NCBI GenBank assembly: GCA_041917255.1
Contig: JAYRYA010000008.1
Span: 90,865-154,864 of the forward strand
DNA length: 64,000 bases
Origin: Zoogloea sp041917255
GTDB lineage: Bacteria > Pseudomonadota > Gammaproteobacteria > Burkholderiales > Rhodocyclaceae
Direction: 5' to 3'
A model generated the notes under the pieces. The model worked only from the letters and a program-made list of their open reading frames with translations. It had not been told where the DNA came from and did not search any database. This document shows positions 45,612-54,054 of this stretch, piece after piece. How positions within the stretch are numbered: position 1 is the stretch's first letter; the number at the start of each line of letters is the position of its first letter. A program made the position numbers and the translations under genes.

Positions 45612-46880
45612 ATGGCATCTCCCGAAAAGGCGGCCGCGCTGGCCCGCATGAAGCTCCTCGCCACCGGGCTGCTGGTGGCCGTCACGGTGCTGTTCGTCTT
45701 CGCCCGGCGCGAAGGGCTGCCCTGGCTCGCGGCTTTCGCCGAGGCGGCGATGATTGGTGCCCTGGCCGACTGGTTCGCGGTGGTGGCGCTGTTCCGCCGA
45801 CCTCTGGGCCTGCCGATCCCCCACACGGCCATTCTGCCGCGCAACAAGGCTCGGCTGGCCGACAACCTGGCGGTGTTCATCCGCGACAAGTTCCTCGACA
45901 CCCACTCCCTCGTCGGCCGCCTGCGCGCCGCCAACCCGGCCGAGCGCATCGCCACCTGGCTGCAGGACGAGCGTAACGCGCGTCTGCTGGCCGACCGGCT
46001 GGCGGTGGTGGCGGTGCAGTCGCTGGATTTCATGGACGACAAGCGGGTGCGCCGTTTGGTGCTCCACGCCCTGCGCCGTCGCGCCGGCGATCTCGATCTG
46101 GCTGGCACGGTAGGGCGAATCCTCAATCTGCTCACCGAGGATCGCCGCCACCAGGGCCTGCTCGACGACGGTCTTCGCAAGCTCTCCGACTGGCTCGGCC
46201 AGCCGGGCGTGCAGCAGGGCTTCGCCGGCATGATCGTGGATGTGGCGAACAAGGAATACCCCAAGATCGTCGCCATGCTGGGCCTCGTGGGCATCAATCC
46301 GGCCGAGCTGGGTGAGAAGGTCGCCCACGGTATTGTCGGCGGCGTGAACGGCCTGCTTGCCGAAGTCGCCAACGACCCGAACCATCCGCGCCGCGCCGCC
46401 TTCGACGAAGTCATCCAGCGCTACATCGAGCGTCTCCAGCACGACGAGGGTTTCCGCGCGCGCATCGAGCAGGCCAAGCGGGATTTTCTCGCCCACCCTG
46501 GCGTCGGAACCTACCTGCAAGGCCTGTGGGAAGATCTGCGCGGCTGGCTGGCAAGCGATCTCGGCAAGCCGGATTCCCGCGTGCGTCGCAAGATCGCTTC
46601 GGCCGCCAGCGCCATCGGTGCAAGCCTCGCCACCAACCCGGCCCTCCGGGATTCGGTCAATGAGCACATCGAGCAGAGTGTCGAAGCCCTGGCGCCCGAG
46701 CTGCGCGAGGGGCTGTCGCGCCACATCGCCGGCACAGTGCGGGCCTGGAACGACGACGATCTGGTGCGCGAGATCGAGCAGAGCGTCGGCCGCGACCTGC
46801 AGTTCATCCGGCTCAACGGCACCCTCGTCGGCGGCCTGATCGGCCTCGTGCTGTATGCCGTCACCCATCTCATCAGCTGA
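45612..46880 (+). CDS. DUF445 membrane protein
   Basis: 422 residues. An N-terminal membrane helix (LLATGLLVAVTVLFVFA), then the DUF445 signature AFAEAAMIGALADWFAVVALFRRPLGLPIPHTAILPRNK. A long helical middle and a closing hydrophobic segment (GTLVGGLIGLVLYAVTHL) complete the usual YjiN-like topology. Function is unknown. GGAGGG stands ~9 bases before the ATG. Confidence 0.92.
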   Translation: MASPEKAAALARMKLLATGLLVAVTVLFVFARREGLPWLAAFAEAAMIGALADWFAVVALFRRPLGLPIPHTAILPRNKARLADNLAVFIRDKFLDTHSLVGRLRAANPAERIATWLQDERNARLLADRLAVVAVQSLDFMDDKRVRRLVLHALRRRAGDLDLAGTVGRILNLLTEDRRHQGLLDDGLRKLSDWLGQPGVQQGFAGMIVDVANKEYPKIVAMLGLVGINPAELGEKVAHGIVGGVNGLLAEVANDPNHPRRAAFDEVIQRYIERLQHDEGFRARIEQAKRDFLAHPGVGTYLQGLWEDLRGWLASDLGKPDSRVRRKIASAASAIGASLATNPALRDSVNEHIEQSVEALAPELREGLSRHIAGTVRAWNDDDLVREIEQSVGRDLQFIRLNGTLVGGLIGLVLYAVTHLIS

Positions 46881-46894
46881 TTTCCGCCCCCGCC

Positions 46895-48037
46895 ATGACC
46901 CTCCGCATCAGCAGCAATTTCGACGCCGGCGCCATTGAGGTGCTGTCCATCGACCGTGCCGACGACATCCGCCTGCGCCTGCGCGCCGACCAGGGTGTGG
47001 GCGGGGATTCCACCTTCCGCCAGTGGTTCCACTTCCGGTTGCACGGCGCAGCCGGGCAGGACGTGCGCCTCATCTTCGAGAACGCCGCCGACGCGGCCTA
47101 TCCCGATGGCTGGCCCGGCTACCGCTGCGTGGCTTCCTACGATCGCCGCCACTGGTTCCGCATCGCCGGCACACGCTATGAAAACGGCCAGCTGATCGTC
47201 GAGCATCGCCCCGAGCGCAACAGCGTCTACTACGCCTACTTCGAGCCGTACTCCCACGAAAGTCACCTTGATCTGCTTGGGCGGGTCGAGATGTCTCCCT
47301 TTGCGTCGGTCAGCAATCTGGGTGCCACCGTCGACCGTCGCGATCTGGATCTCGTCACTGTTGGTCGGGCGGGCCCGGGCAAGCAGCCGGTGTGGATCAT
47401 CGCCCGCCAGCATCCGGGCGAGACCATGGCCGAGTGGTTCGTGGAAGGCCTGCTCGAACGCCTGCTCGACGCGGCCGACCCGGTGGCCCGGCGCATCCGC
47501 GAGAAAGCCGTGCTCTACATCGTGCCCAACATGAACCCGGACGGCGCCATCCGCGGCAACCTGCGCACCAACGCCGCTGGCGCCAATCTCAACCGCGAAT
47601 GGCGCGAGCCCAGCGCACTGCGCGGCCCCGAGGTGCTGGCGGTACGCGACGCGATGGAGGCGAGCGGGGTGGCGCTCTTCCTCGACATCCACGGCGACGA
47701 GGCGCTGCCCTACGTGTTCTTCTCGACCGCCGAGGAAGTCCCCGGGTTCTCCGATGCCCAGCGCGCCCGTCAGGCCCGCTTTGTCGAGGCCTTCCAGGCG
47801 GCCAGCCCGGATTTTCAGACGGAGCACGGCTATCTCGCGGGGCGCTTCCAGGACGAATTGCTGACACTCGCGTCCAAGTGGGTCGCCCATCGGTTCGGCT
47901 GCGTGTCGATCACCCTCGAGATGCCTTTCAAGGACAATGCCAATCTGCCCGACGGTGTTACCGGCTGGAACGGCGAGCGCAGCAAGCGCCTCGGTGCAGC
48001 GATACTGGGCCCGATACTTGCCCACCTTACCGGCTGA
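46895..48037 (+). CDS. M14 family carboxypeptidase (cytosolic carboxypeptidase-like)
   Basis: 380 residues. The N-terminal ~130 residues form a beta-sandwich (RQWFHFRLHGAAGQDVRLIF-like), as in cytosolic carboxypeptidases. The zinc ligands are in ARQHPGETMAEWF (HxxE) and the later FLDIHGDEALPYVF (His), and MNPDGAIRGNLRTNAAGANL carries the Asn-Arg substrate pair. The general-base Glu is likely in SITLEMPFKDN. It should remove C-terminal residues from peptides or polypeptides in the cytoplasm; the substrate is unknown. Confidence 0.92.
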   Translation: MTLRISSNFDAGAIEVLSIDRADDIRLRLRADQGVGGDSTFRQWFHFRLHGAAGQDVRLIFENAADAAYPDGWPGYRCVASYDRRHWFRIAGTRYENGQLIVEHRPERNSVYYAYFEPYSHESHLDLLGRVEMSPFASVSNLGATVDRRDLDLVTVGRAGPGKQPVWIIARQHPGETMAEWFVEGLLERLLDAADPVARRIREKAVLYIVPNMNPDGAIRGNLRTNAAGANLNREWREPSALRGPEVLAVRDAMEASGVALFLDIHGDEALPYVFFSTAEEVPGFSDAQRARQARFVEAFQAASPDFQTEHGYLAGRFQDELLTLASKWVAHRFGCVSITLEMPFKDNANLPDGVTGWNGERSKRLGAAILGPILAHLTG

Positions 48038-48074
48038 CTGTCTGCAGCCGAGTGTGCGGGCGGAGGGACTTGTT

Positions 48075-48101
48075 TAAAGGTTCGACAGATTGTGTCGTTA
48101 T
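48075..48101 (+). promoter_or_regulatory. Sigma-28 (FliA)-like promoter before the chemoreceptor operon
   Basis: TAAAGGTT (48075-48082), 11-base spacer, GTCGTTAT (48094-48101). Against TAAAGTTT-N11-GCCGATAA this is 7/8 plus 5/8. A chemoreceptor gene is a normal FliA target. It implies a transcript start near 48108 and so a start for the small ORF at or after 48125. Confidence 0.6.
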
Positions 48102-48124
48102 TGAACGAGTGTTCAGCTTGTTCG

Positions 48125-48331
48125 ATGGGAGTCATGATCGTGACCGCAGGTAATGGAACCCCGTGTTCTTCAGGAGATCGGCTGAAGGCTTTGTGGCCTT
48201 GGTTGTTGTTGGGCGGGTGGCTTGCCGTTGCAGCATCGCAGCTCTGGTCAATGCAGGTCGACGCCGTTCAACGCGGTGACCTCTGTAGCACCGCATCGCC
48301 ACGCCCCGTGTGGATAGGTGGCCAACCATGA
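48125..48331 (+). CDS. Small membrane protein coupled to the chemoreceptor gene
   Basis: 68 residues if started at ATG 48125. One membrane helix (WPWLLLGGWLAVAASQLWSM) and a Cys-containing tail. Its stop overlaps the chemoreceptor start as ATGA, which supports real translation; no strong ribosome site is visible and the start is uncertain (48134 is an alternative). No family is recognised. Position and coupling suggest a partner or translational leader of the chemoreceptor. Confidence 0.5.
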   Translation: MGVMIVTAGNGTPCSSGDRLKALWPWLLLGGWLAVAASQLWSMQVDAVQRGDLCSTASPRPVWIGGQP

Positions 48332-49839
48332 CCAACCAAGTGTCCCCGTCGGCCGCTGACGGCCTGTCATCTTTTCGGGCTCGCGCCGACAATCTGTTGA
48401 TTGGCGCCCTGGGGGTGCATCTGTTGCTGTGCCTCGGCGTTGCAGCCTATTTTGGTGAATGGGGTGCCGTGCTGGGGGTGGGTCTTCCGGCTTTTCTGGT
48501 TCCCCTCCTCATCGGCCGCGGAGCCCAGGGCAAACTGGTGACGCGGATTGCAGTCGCCTGTTCTGCCATGATTTTTTCGGCGCTGCTCATCCACCAGACC
48601 CGCGGGACCATCGAGGCCCATTTCGGCATCTTCGCGCTCCTGGCGTTTCTGGTTCTCTACTGCGACTGGCGACCATTGATCGCTGCAGCTGGCCTGATCG
48701 CCGTCCATCACCTCAGCTTCGCCTGGCTGCAGGCCACCGGCGCCGGAGTCTACGTCTTTCCCCAGGTGGACGGGGTCGCTCGGGTGCTCGTGCACGCCGC
48801 CTACGTGGTCGTCGAGACCGGGCTGCTGTGCTATATCGCCGGGCTGCTACGCGGCATGGTGCTCGACGGCGTGGTGGTTTCCGGCTTCGCACAGCACGTT
48901 TCAGGTGGGCGTCTGGATTACGCTTTCGACACATCGGTCGTTGAAGCCCGGCCGTTGGTCAAGGCGGTGTCTCGGATGCAGGATGAACTGCGGCGCACCC
49001 TCACCGAGGCTCGGGCTACGGCCGATAGCCTCCAGGCGCTCGCGGCGCGACTGACCGACGCGTCGGTTGGCATCGCAGAAGGTGTCAGCGATCAGAACAA
49101 CTCCACCAGCGCAATGGCTGCAGCAGTGCAGGAGATGACAGCCTCGATCAACCAGATCGCCGACAGTGCGACCGAGGCCCGCCGGCTGGCTTCCGATTCG
49201 AGTCAGGCCGCCTTCGAAGGCAGCCAGGTCGTGAAGGCAGCAGTTGGGGAAATGTCGGGCATTGCCGGGGTGATCGGCACCGCGGTGGAGCGGGTTGAGG
49301 CCCTTGGGCGTGAATCCGAACGGGCTTCGGAAGTGGTCACGATCATCAAGGGCATCGCCGATCAGACCAATCTGCTGGCGCTCAATGCCGCCATCGAGGC
49401 GGCCCGGGCTGGCGAACTCGGCCGTGGCTTTGCAGTGGTGGCCGACGAAGTCCGCAAGCTTGCGGAGCGCACCACCACCGCGACCGACGAGATCGGCCGG
49501 ATGATGAACGACATGCGCGGTGCGAAGGAGTCGGTGCTCGGCTGCATCGAGAGCGCGGTTGGCAGGGTGAATGCGGGTGTGAGCCATGCCGGCCAGGCCG
49601 GCGAGTCGATCGACCTCATCACCGGCCGCGCCGATGGCGTGGGTGACATTGTCAGCCGGATCTCCGATGCGCTGGCAGAGCAGAGCGTCTCGGCACAGGA
49701 AATCTCCCGTCACGTCGAGTTGATCTCCCGGATGGCCGATCGTTCGGCGATGGCGACCCATGCCATCACCGGCGAAGCCCAGGCCGTCTCGCAGAGTGCC
49801 GACGGTTTGCGGATGGCGCTTGATCGGTTCCACATCTGA
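48328..49839 (+). CDS. Methyl-accepting chemotaxis protein with multi-helix membrane domain
   Basis: 503 residues from the ATG in the ATGA overlap. The first ~190 residues form about six membrane helices and include HQTRGTIEAHFGIFALLAFL, a conserved block of this receptor class. There is no periplasmic ligand domain. A short linker leads to the cytoplasmic signalling domain, with the hairpin tip TIIKGIADQTNLLALNAAIE and AARAGELGRGFAVVADEVRK. The ligand is unknown; the architecture suggests sensing within the membrane or of redox state. A sigma-28-like promoter precedes the unit. Confidence 0.92.
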   Translation: MTNQVSPSAADGLSSFRARADNLLIGALGVHLLLCLGVAAYFGEWGAVLGVGLPAFLVPLLIGRGAQGKLVTRIAVACSAMIFSALLIHQTRGTIEAHFGIFALLAFLVLYCDWRPLIAAAGLIAVHHLSFAWLQATGAGVYVFPQVDGVARVLVHAAYVVVETGLLCYIAGLLRGMVLDGVVVSGFAQHVSGGRLDYAFDTSVVEARPLVKAVSRMQDELRRTLTEARATADSLQALAARLTDASVGIAEGVSDQNNSTSAMAAAVQEMTASINQIADSATEARRLASDSSQAAFEGSQVVKAAVGEMSGIAGVIGTAVERVEALGRESERASEVVTIIKGIADQTNLLALNAAIEAARAGELGRGFAVVADEVRKLAERTTTATDEIGRMMNDMRGAKESVLGCIESAVGRVNAGVSHAGQAGESIDLITGRADGVGDIVSRISDALAEQSVSAQEISRHVELISRMADRSAMATHAITGEAQAVSQSADGLRMALDRFHI

Positions 49840-49922
49840 GCAGATCGAAGGCCTCGCAGCGGGTGACGGAAAAATGTCCGAAATTTTTTTGAAATCGTGT
49901 CATCCACCAATCGACAGGCTGC

Positions 49923-49959
49923 GTTAAACGCTCACAGGCGAGAAATCGCCGGATTTAAC
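49923..49959 (+). ncRNA. Two-part stem-loop in the 5' leader of the 94-residue gene
   Basis: Outer arms GTTAAA (49923-49928) / TTTAAC (49954-49959) enclose a perfect GGCGA-GAAA-TCGCC hairpin (49937-49950) with a GNRA-type loop. The structure ends directly before the ribosome site AGGAG (49960-49964), so it could govern translation. Only sequence symmetry supports this. Confidence 0.35.
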
Positions 49960-49970
49960 AGGAGAAGTCG

Positions 49971-50255
49971 ATGGGCAGTTATTGCAACGAGTCCTACGCA
50001 GAGTTTCTGGATTCCCTCAAGGCCGCTGGTGTTGTCATCAGCAACGAAAGCGAAGTGCGTGAGCGTCTGGCCGAGTGTCAGCGCTGGAGGACGGCTTTCA
50101 TGACCCTCGCAGCCAACGGCCGGCAGCTTGGCATCGAGTTTTCGGTGGCAGGCGAGGGTGGTGATCCCCGCGCAGTGCAGCGCATCATGGCTCAGCATGC
50201 TTTCCCGGCCGAAAAGGAAGCCGCCTTCCTGGCCCAGCTGACCGCCCAGCGTTGA
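49971..50255 (+). CDS. Hypothetical 94-residue protein
   Basis: 94 residues, soluble and mostly helical (YAEFLDSLKAAGVVI, ESEVRERLAECQRWRTAF, EKEAAFLAQLTAQR). A good ribosome site AGGAG lies 6 bases before the ATG, and a strong terminator follows, so it is very likely an independently expressed gene. No family is recognised. It lies between the chemoreceptor gene and the secretion cluster. Confidence 0.75.
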   Translation: MGSYCNESYAEFLDSLKAAGVVISNESEVRERLAECQRWRTAFMTLAANGRQLGIEFSVAGEGGDPRAVQRIMAQHAFPAEKEAAFLAQLTAQR

Positions 50256-50298
50256 GTGCGACCGGCCTGGCTGTCAGCCGGGTCTGGTTTTGGTATCT

Positions 50299-50345
50299 GC
50301 CGAAGCCCCCTTCACCTTGTGGTGACGGGGGCTTCGGCTTTATGG
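50299..50345 (+). terminator. Rho-independent terminator after the 94-residue gene
   Basis: 11-bp stem CCGAAGCCCCC (50300-50310) / GGGGGCTTCGG (50327-50337) extended by TCACC/GGTGA inside, followed by CTTTAT. It separates the 94-residue gene from the secretion cluster. Confidence 0.85.
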
Positions 50346-50445
50346 GCCATGAGCGCATGACCACTGGCAGCCATTCAGCCGGAAAAGCGGGCCCGGCGGA
50401 GGGTAAGGGCGCGTGGAAGGTCGCGCAGCCGTCGCCTGGTGATCT

Positions 50446-50472
50446 TAAAGTTTTCCGTCGCTGCGTCGTCAA
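50446..50472 (+). promoter_or_regulatory. Sigma-28 (FliA)-like promoter before the secretion cluster
   Basis: TAAAGTTT (50446-50453) matches the -35 consensus in all eight bases; after an 11-base spacer comes GTCGTCAA (50465-50472), 5/8 to GCCGATAA. It sits about 30 bases before the best translation start and shares its -10 form (GTCGT) with the promoter before the chemoreceptor operon. Confidence 0.55.
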
Positions 50473-50504
50473 TACGAGGACGATATTCTCTAAGGACCGC
50501 AGCC

Positions 50505-51902
50505 CTGAACACCCAGTCCCTGGCCTCTTCTTCCGGCGTCTCGGCCCTCGAAGTGCTTGCGCTTCAGGCGGCGGTGGTGTCTCACCCGCGTCTGGGGCCG
50601 GCGGCGACTGCATTCGCGTCGGAACTGGCGACGCGGCTCGGCTGCGAACAGGTGGCCGTCGGCTTTGTCGAGGACCGCTTCTCGCGGGTTGTCGCGCTGT
50701 CCCACGGCGCGCTGGGTGAGGGCAGTACCGACACCCTCCGGGCGATGGGGGCGGCGATGGACGAGGCGATCGAGCAGGCTGTGACGGTCATCGCGCCGGC
50801 GCCACCCGATCTGCCGCCGCGGATCATCCTTGCCCACGAAGAGTTCATCCGCCAGGAGGGTGGGGCGGTGTGCACCCTCCCGATCGCGGTTCAGAACGAA
50901 CTGGTGGGCGCGGTGCTGCTGCAGTTCCGTCAGGGGAACGTGCCCGATCCGGCCGTGATGATGGAGTGGGAGCACGCGGTGGCGCTGGTCGGCCCGGTGA
51001 TGCACTACATGCGCCACGGCGAACGCCCCTGGCGCAAGCGCCTGGTCGATCACCTGAAGCGTGGCTGGCTTGCGCTCAGGTCGCCGGCAGGCGGACGTTT
51101 GCGGCTTGGCCTGATGGCGCTGCTGGTGGCCCTGGCTGTGCTGTTGATGGTGCCTTTCGAATACCGCGTAGGCGGAGCTGCCCGGGTGGAGGGGGCGATT
51201 CAGCGGGTGCTGGTCGCGCCGGTGGATGGGTTCCTGAAGCGCAGCCTGGTCCGTCCGGGCGATCTGGTCAAGTCCGGCCAGGTGCTGGCCGAACTGGCCG
51301 AACAGGATCTGCAGCTTGAACGCAGCAAGTGGGCCAGCGAGCTTGCTCAGCACGAGAACGCCTACGGCGCTGCGATGGCGCGGGCCGACCGTGCCCAGCT
51401 CGTCATCAGCCAGGCCAAGGCCGAAGAGGCGCGCGCTCAGCTTGAATTGGTGGATGGGCAACTTGGGCGTATCCGCATCGAGGCGCCTTTCGACGGTGTC
51501 GTGATCCGCGGCGACCTCAGCCAATCCCTCGGCGCGCCGGTGCAGCGGGGCGACGTGCTGCTCACCGTCGCGCCGCGGGAGCGCTTCCGGGTGATCGTGG
51601 AGGTGGATGAGCGGGACATCGGCCGCGTGCAGGTGGGGCAGGCGGGGTATCTCGCCTTGTCGGCGCTGCCCTGGGACACCCTGCCGCTGGCCGTTACCCG
51701 CATCACGCCGATGGCCAGTGCGGTGGAGGGGCACAATGTATTTGAGGTGGAGGCCGCCTTGTCGGCCCAGCCCGACAACCTGCGTCCCGGGTTGCGCGGT
51801 GTGGCAAAGATTGCCGTTGGGCGCGAGCCCCTGGCTTGGGCCTGGACTCACCGGCTGATCGACTGGATGCGGATCGGTCTGTGGTCGTGGCTGGGGCACT
51901 GA
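50505..51902 (+). CDS. GAF-HlyD membrane fusion protein of the giant-protein secretion cluster
   Basis: 465 residues if read from a CTG at 50505, which has AAGGA 8 bases upstream and lies after the promoter-like site; a GTG at 50439 in the same frame would place the promoter inside the gene. Residues ~15-165 resemble a GAF domain (LGCEQVAVGFVEDRFSRVVAL, CTLPIAVQNELVGAVLLQF). One membrane helix (GLMALLVALAVLLMVPFEY) leads to a HlyD periplasmic part: lipoyl half-motif VLVAPVDGFLKRSLVRPGDLV, a short coiled coil, IRIEAPFDGVVIRGDL, and a beta-barrel. HlyD proteins bridge inner-membrane exporters to the outer membrane. The GAF domain may sense a cytoplasmic signal. First gene of the cluster, 1 base before the next. 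Confidence 0.85.
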   Translation: MNTQSLASSSGVSALEVLALQAAVVSHPRLGPAATAFASELATRLGCEQVAVGFVEDRFSRVVALSHGALGEGSTDTLRAMGAAMDEAIEQAVTVIAPAPPDLPPRIILAHEEFIRQEGGAVCTLPIAVQNELVGAVLLQFRQGNVPDPAVMMEWEHAVALVGPVMHYMRHGERPWRKRLVDHLKRGWLALRSPAGGRLRLGLMALLVALAVLLMVPFEYRVGGAARVEGAIQRVLVAPVDGFLKRSLVRPGDLVKSGQVLAELAEQDLQLERSKWASELAQHENAYGAAMARADRAQLVISQAKAEEARAQLELVDGQLGRIRIEAPFDGVVIRGDLSQSLGAPVQRGDVLLTVAPRERFRVIVEVDERDIGRVQVGQAGYLALSALPWDTLPLAVTRITPMASAVEGHNVFEVEAALSAQPDNLRPGLRGVAKIAVGREPLAWAWTHRLIDWMRIGLWSWLGH

Positions 51903-51903
51903 G

Positions 51904-54054
51904 ATGAACGGGCCGAGCGCCTTCAGCAGCCAGTGGTATCGGGTGGCAGGCTTGCACCCGAGCCTGCGGTCGCAGGTGAGGGTGCGTCGGCAGATCTACC
52001 GCGACGAGGTGTGGTACGTGCTCGCCGATCCGGCGAACGGCCGTTTCCATCGGATGAACGCTGCGGCCTACGCCTTCGTCGGGCGCTGTGACGGGACCCG
52101 CACGGTGGATGCGTTGGCCGAGGCCCTGCTCGCTGAGGACCCCGACCGGGCCCTGACCCAGGACGAGATCGTGCAGCTACTGGTGCAGCTCAACCAGCGT
52201 GGGCTGATCCAGTGCGAGGTGACGCCGGATGTGGAGGCGATCTTTCACCGCCAGCATCGGGAGGCGCGCCAGGAGCGTCGTCTGGGTGTGAATCCGCTGG
52301 CGTTCAGGGTGCGCCTGGGTGACCCGAACGATTTCCTGAAGCGCTTCGACCGGTGGCGCTACCTGATGTTCTCGTGGCAGATGCTGGCGGTGTGGCTGGG
52401 CGTGATCTGCGCTGGCGCACTGGTGGCGGCGACCCACTTCGATGCCTTGTCGTCGGCGGCGCGCACCTGGATGGGCACGCCGCGTTTCCTGCTGATGGCC
52501 TGGCTGCTCTATCCGCCGATCAAGGCGCTCCACGAGCTCGCCCATGGTTTTGCGGTGCGGCGCTTCGGCGGTGAGGTGCACCAGACCGGCGTCAGCCTGC
52601 TGCTGCTCACGCCGGCGCCTTTTGTCGATGCGTCGGCGGCGGCGGCCTTCCGCCATGCGGGCCAGCGGATGATCGTGAGCGCCGCCGGAATCATCACCGA
52701 GCTGACCCTCGCCAGCCTTGCGCTCATCGTCTGGGCCCTGGTCCAGCCGGGGCTGGTGCAGGATCTGGCGTTGGTGGTCGCGGTGGTCGGTGGGGTGTCG
52801 ACCGTGTTGTTCAACGGCAATCCGCTGTTGCGCTTCGACGGCTATTACATGCTGTGCGATCTGTTCGACCTGCCCAACCTGTCGGTGCGCAGTCGCGCCT
52901 TCTGGCGCCATCTACTGCTTAACCGGCTGCTGCACGTGGCCGGGGTGCCGTCTCCCGAGCCGGGACGGGGCGAGCTGCCGTGGCTGGTGTTCTACGCACC
53001 GGCTTCATGGATCTACCGGGTGGGTTTGTCGATTGCAATTGTTGGCTGGATCGGTAGCTGGTCGATGGTGCTCGGCGTGGTGGCCGGTGTCGTCACGTTG
53101 TTCGCGCTGATCGGCAAACCGGTGCTCGGCTTCTGGCGCGGCCTGCTGCGCATGGCATTGCCCGAGACCCAGCGGCGTCGGACGTTGAGGGCGGCCGGTG
53201 GGCTATCGGTGGCGGTCGTGTTGTTCGTCGGGGTGGTCCCGATGCCGTTCTCGACCCTCGCCCAGGGGGTGGTGTGGGTTCCGGAGCAGGCGCAGCTGCG
53301 GGTTGGCACCGACGGTTTCATCGTGGCCATGGAAGGCCGGCACGGCAACAAGGTGGAGGCGGGGCAGGTGGTGCTCCGGCTCGAGGATGCCCGGCTTGTC
53401 GCCGACGAAGCCAGGCTGCGCAGTCAGCTCGAAGGGCTCAGCGCCGATCTCTTCCAGGCCATGCAGCGTGATCCGGTTAAGGCGCGGGATGTGGAGGCCA
53501 GCATTGGACGCGTCACCGCCCAGCTTGAGCGCAACGAGGAATTGAAGGAGGCGCTGGTGCTGCGCGCCGGCGTGGCGGGGCGGCTGACCATGCCCCGTCA
53601 GGCGGATGTGGATGGCGCCTTCGTGCCCCGCGGCGCGCTGCTTGGCCATGTGTTCACCGGCGAGCCGGCCACCGTGCGGGTGGCGGTGGAGCAGGACGTG
53701 GCCGCGCTGGTGCGCTCGGACACCCGTCAGGTGGGCGTGCGACTGGCTGAGGCGCCGGGCGAGACGCTGCCGGCGCGGCTGCTGCGGGCAGTGCCGGCAG
53801 CCACCGAGAAACTGCCCAGTGCGGCCCTGGGCGACTTCGCCGGTGGGCGCTTCGCGGTCGATCCGACCGATGAGGACCATCAGCGCACGCCGTCGCCGGT
53901 GTTTGTCTTCGATCTGGTGGTCGATGGGCTTGTCCCTGAGCGGGCCGGCGGACGGGTGTGGGTACGCTTCGACCACGGCTGGGCACCGCTCGCGGTGCAG
54001 TGGGCGCGGCAGCTCAAACAGCTCTTCCTCAGCAACTTCAATCCTGCCACGTAA
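51904..54054 (+). CDS. PqqD - M50 metalloprotease - HlyD fusion membrane protein
   Basis: 716 residues. Residues ~15-105 resemble PqqD-type peptide-binding domains (WYVLADPANGRFHRMNAAAYAFV, DEIVQLLVQLNQRGLI). A membrane domain follows with the site-2-protease zinc motif HELAHGFAVRRFGGEVHQ at 210-227 (HExxH) and the third ligand region NGNPLLRFDGYYMLCDL (305-321). After more helices a second half begins near 470 as a HlyD-like adaptor (VGTDGFIVAMEGRHGNKVEAGQVV, a coiled coil, LRAGVAGRLTMP). The same protein could bind a substrate leader, cut it, and dock to the outer-membrane side. It shares one base with the SecA-like gene (TAATG). Confidence 0.88.
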   Translation: MNGPSAFSSQWYRVAGLHPSLRSQVRVRRQIYRDEVWYVLADPANGRFHRMNAAAYAFVGRCDGTRTVDALAEALLAEDPDRALTQDEIVQLLVQLNQRGLIQCEVTPDVEAIFHRQHREARQERRLGVNPLAFRVRLGDPNDFLKRFDRWRYLMFSWQMLAVWLGVICAGALVAATHFDALSSAARTWMGTPRFLLMAWLLYPPIKALHELAHGFAVRRFGGEVHQTGVSLLLLTPAPFVDASAAAAFRHAGQRMIVSAAGIITELTLASLALIVWALVQPGLVQDLALVVAVVGGVSTVLFNGNPLLRFDGYYMLCDLFDLPNLSVRSRAFWRHLLLNRLLHVAGVPSPEPGRGELPWLVFYAPASWIYRVGLSIAIVGWIGSWSMVLGVVAGVVTLFALIGKPVLGFWRGLLRMALPETQRRRTLRAAGGLSVAVVLFVGVVPMPFSTLAQGVVWVPEQAQLRVGTDGFIVAMEGRHGNKVEAGQVVLRLEDARLVADEARLRSQLEGLSADLFQAMQRDPVKARDVEASIGRVTAQLERNEELKEALVLRAGVAGRLTMPRQADVDGAFVPRGALLGHVFTGEPATVRVAVEQDVAALVRSDTRQVGVRLAEAPGETLPARLLRAVPAATEKLPSAALGDFAGGRFAVDPTDEDHQRTPSPVFVFDLVVDGLVPERAGGRVWVRFDHGWAPLAVQWARQLKQLFLSNFNPAT

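Noticed and set aside
49840..49922. T-run (AAATTTTTTTGAAA) after the chemoreceptor as a terminator or promoter
   Set aside because: No stable stem precedes the T-run and no -10 element stands at the right distance from TTGAAA.
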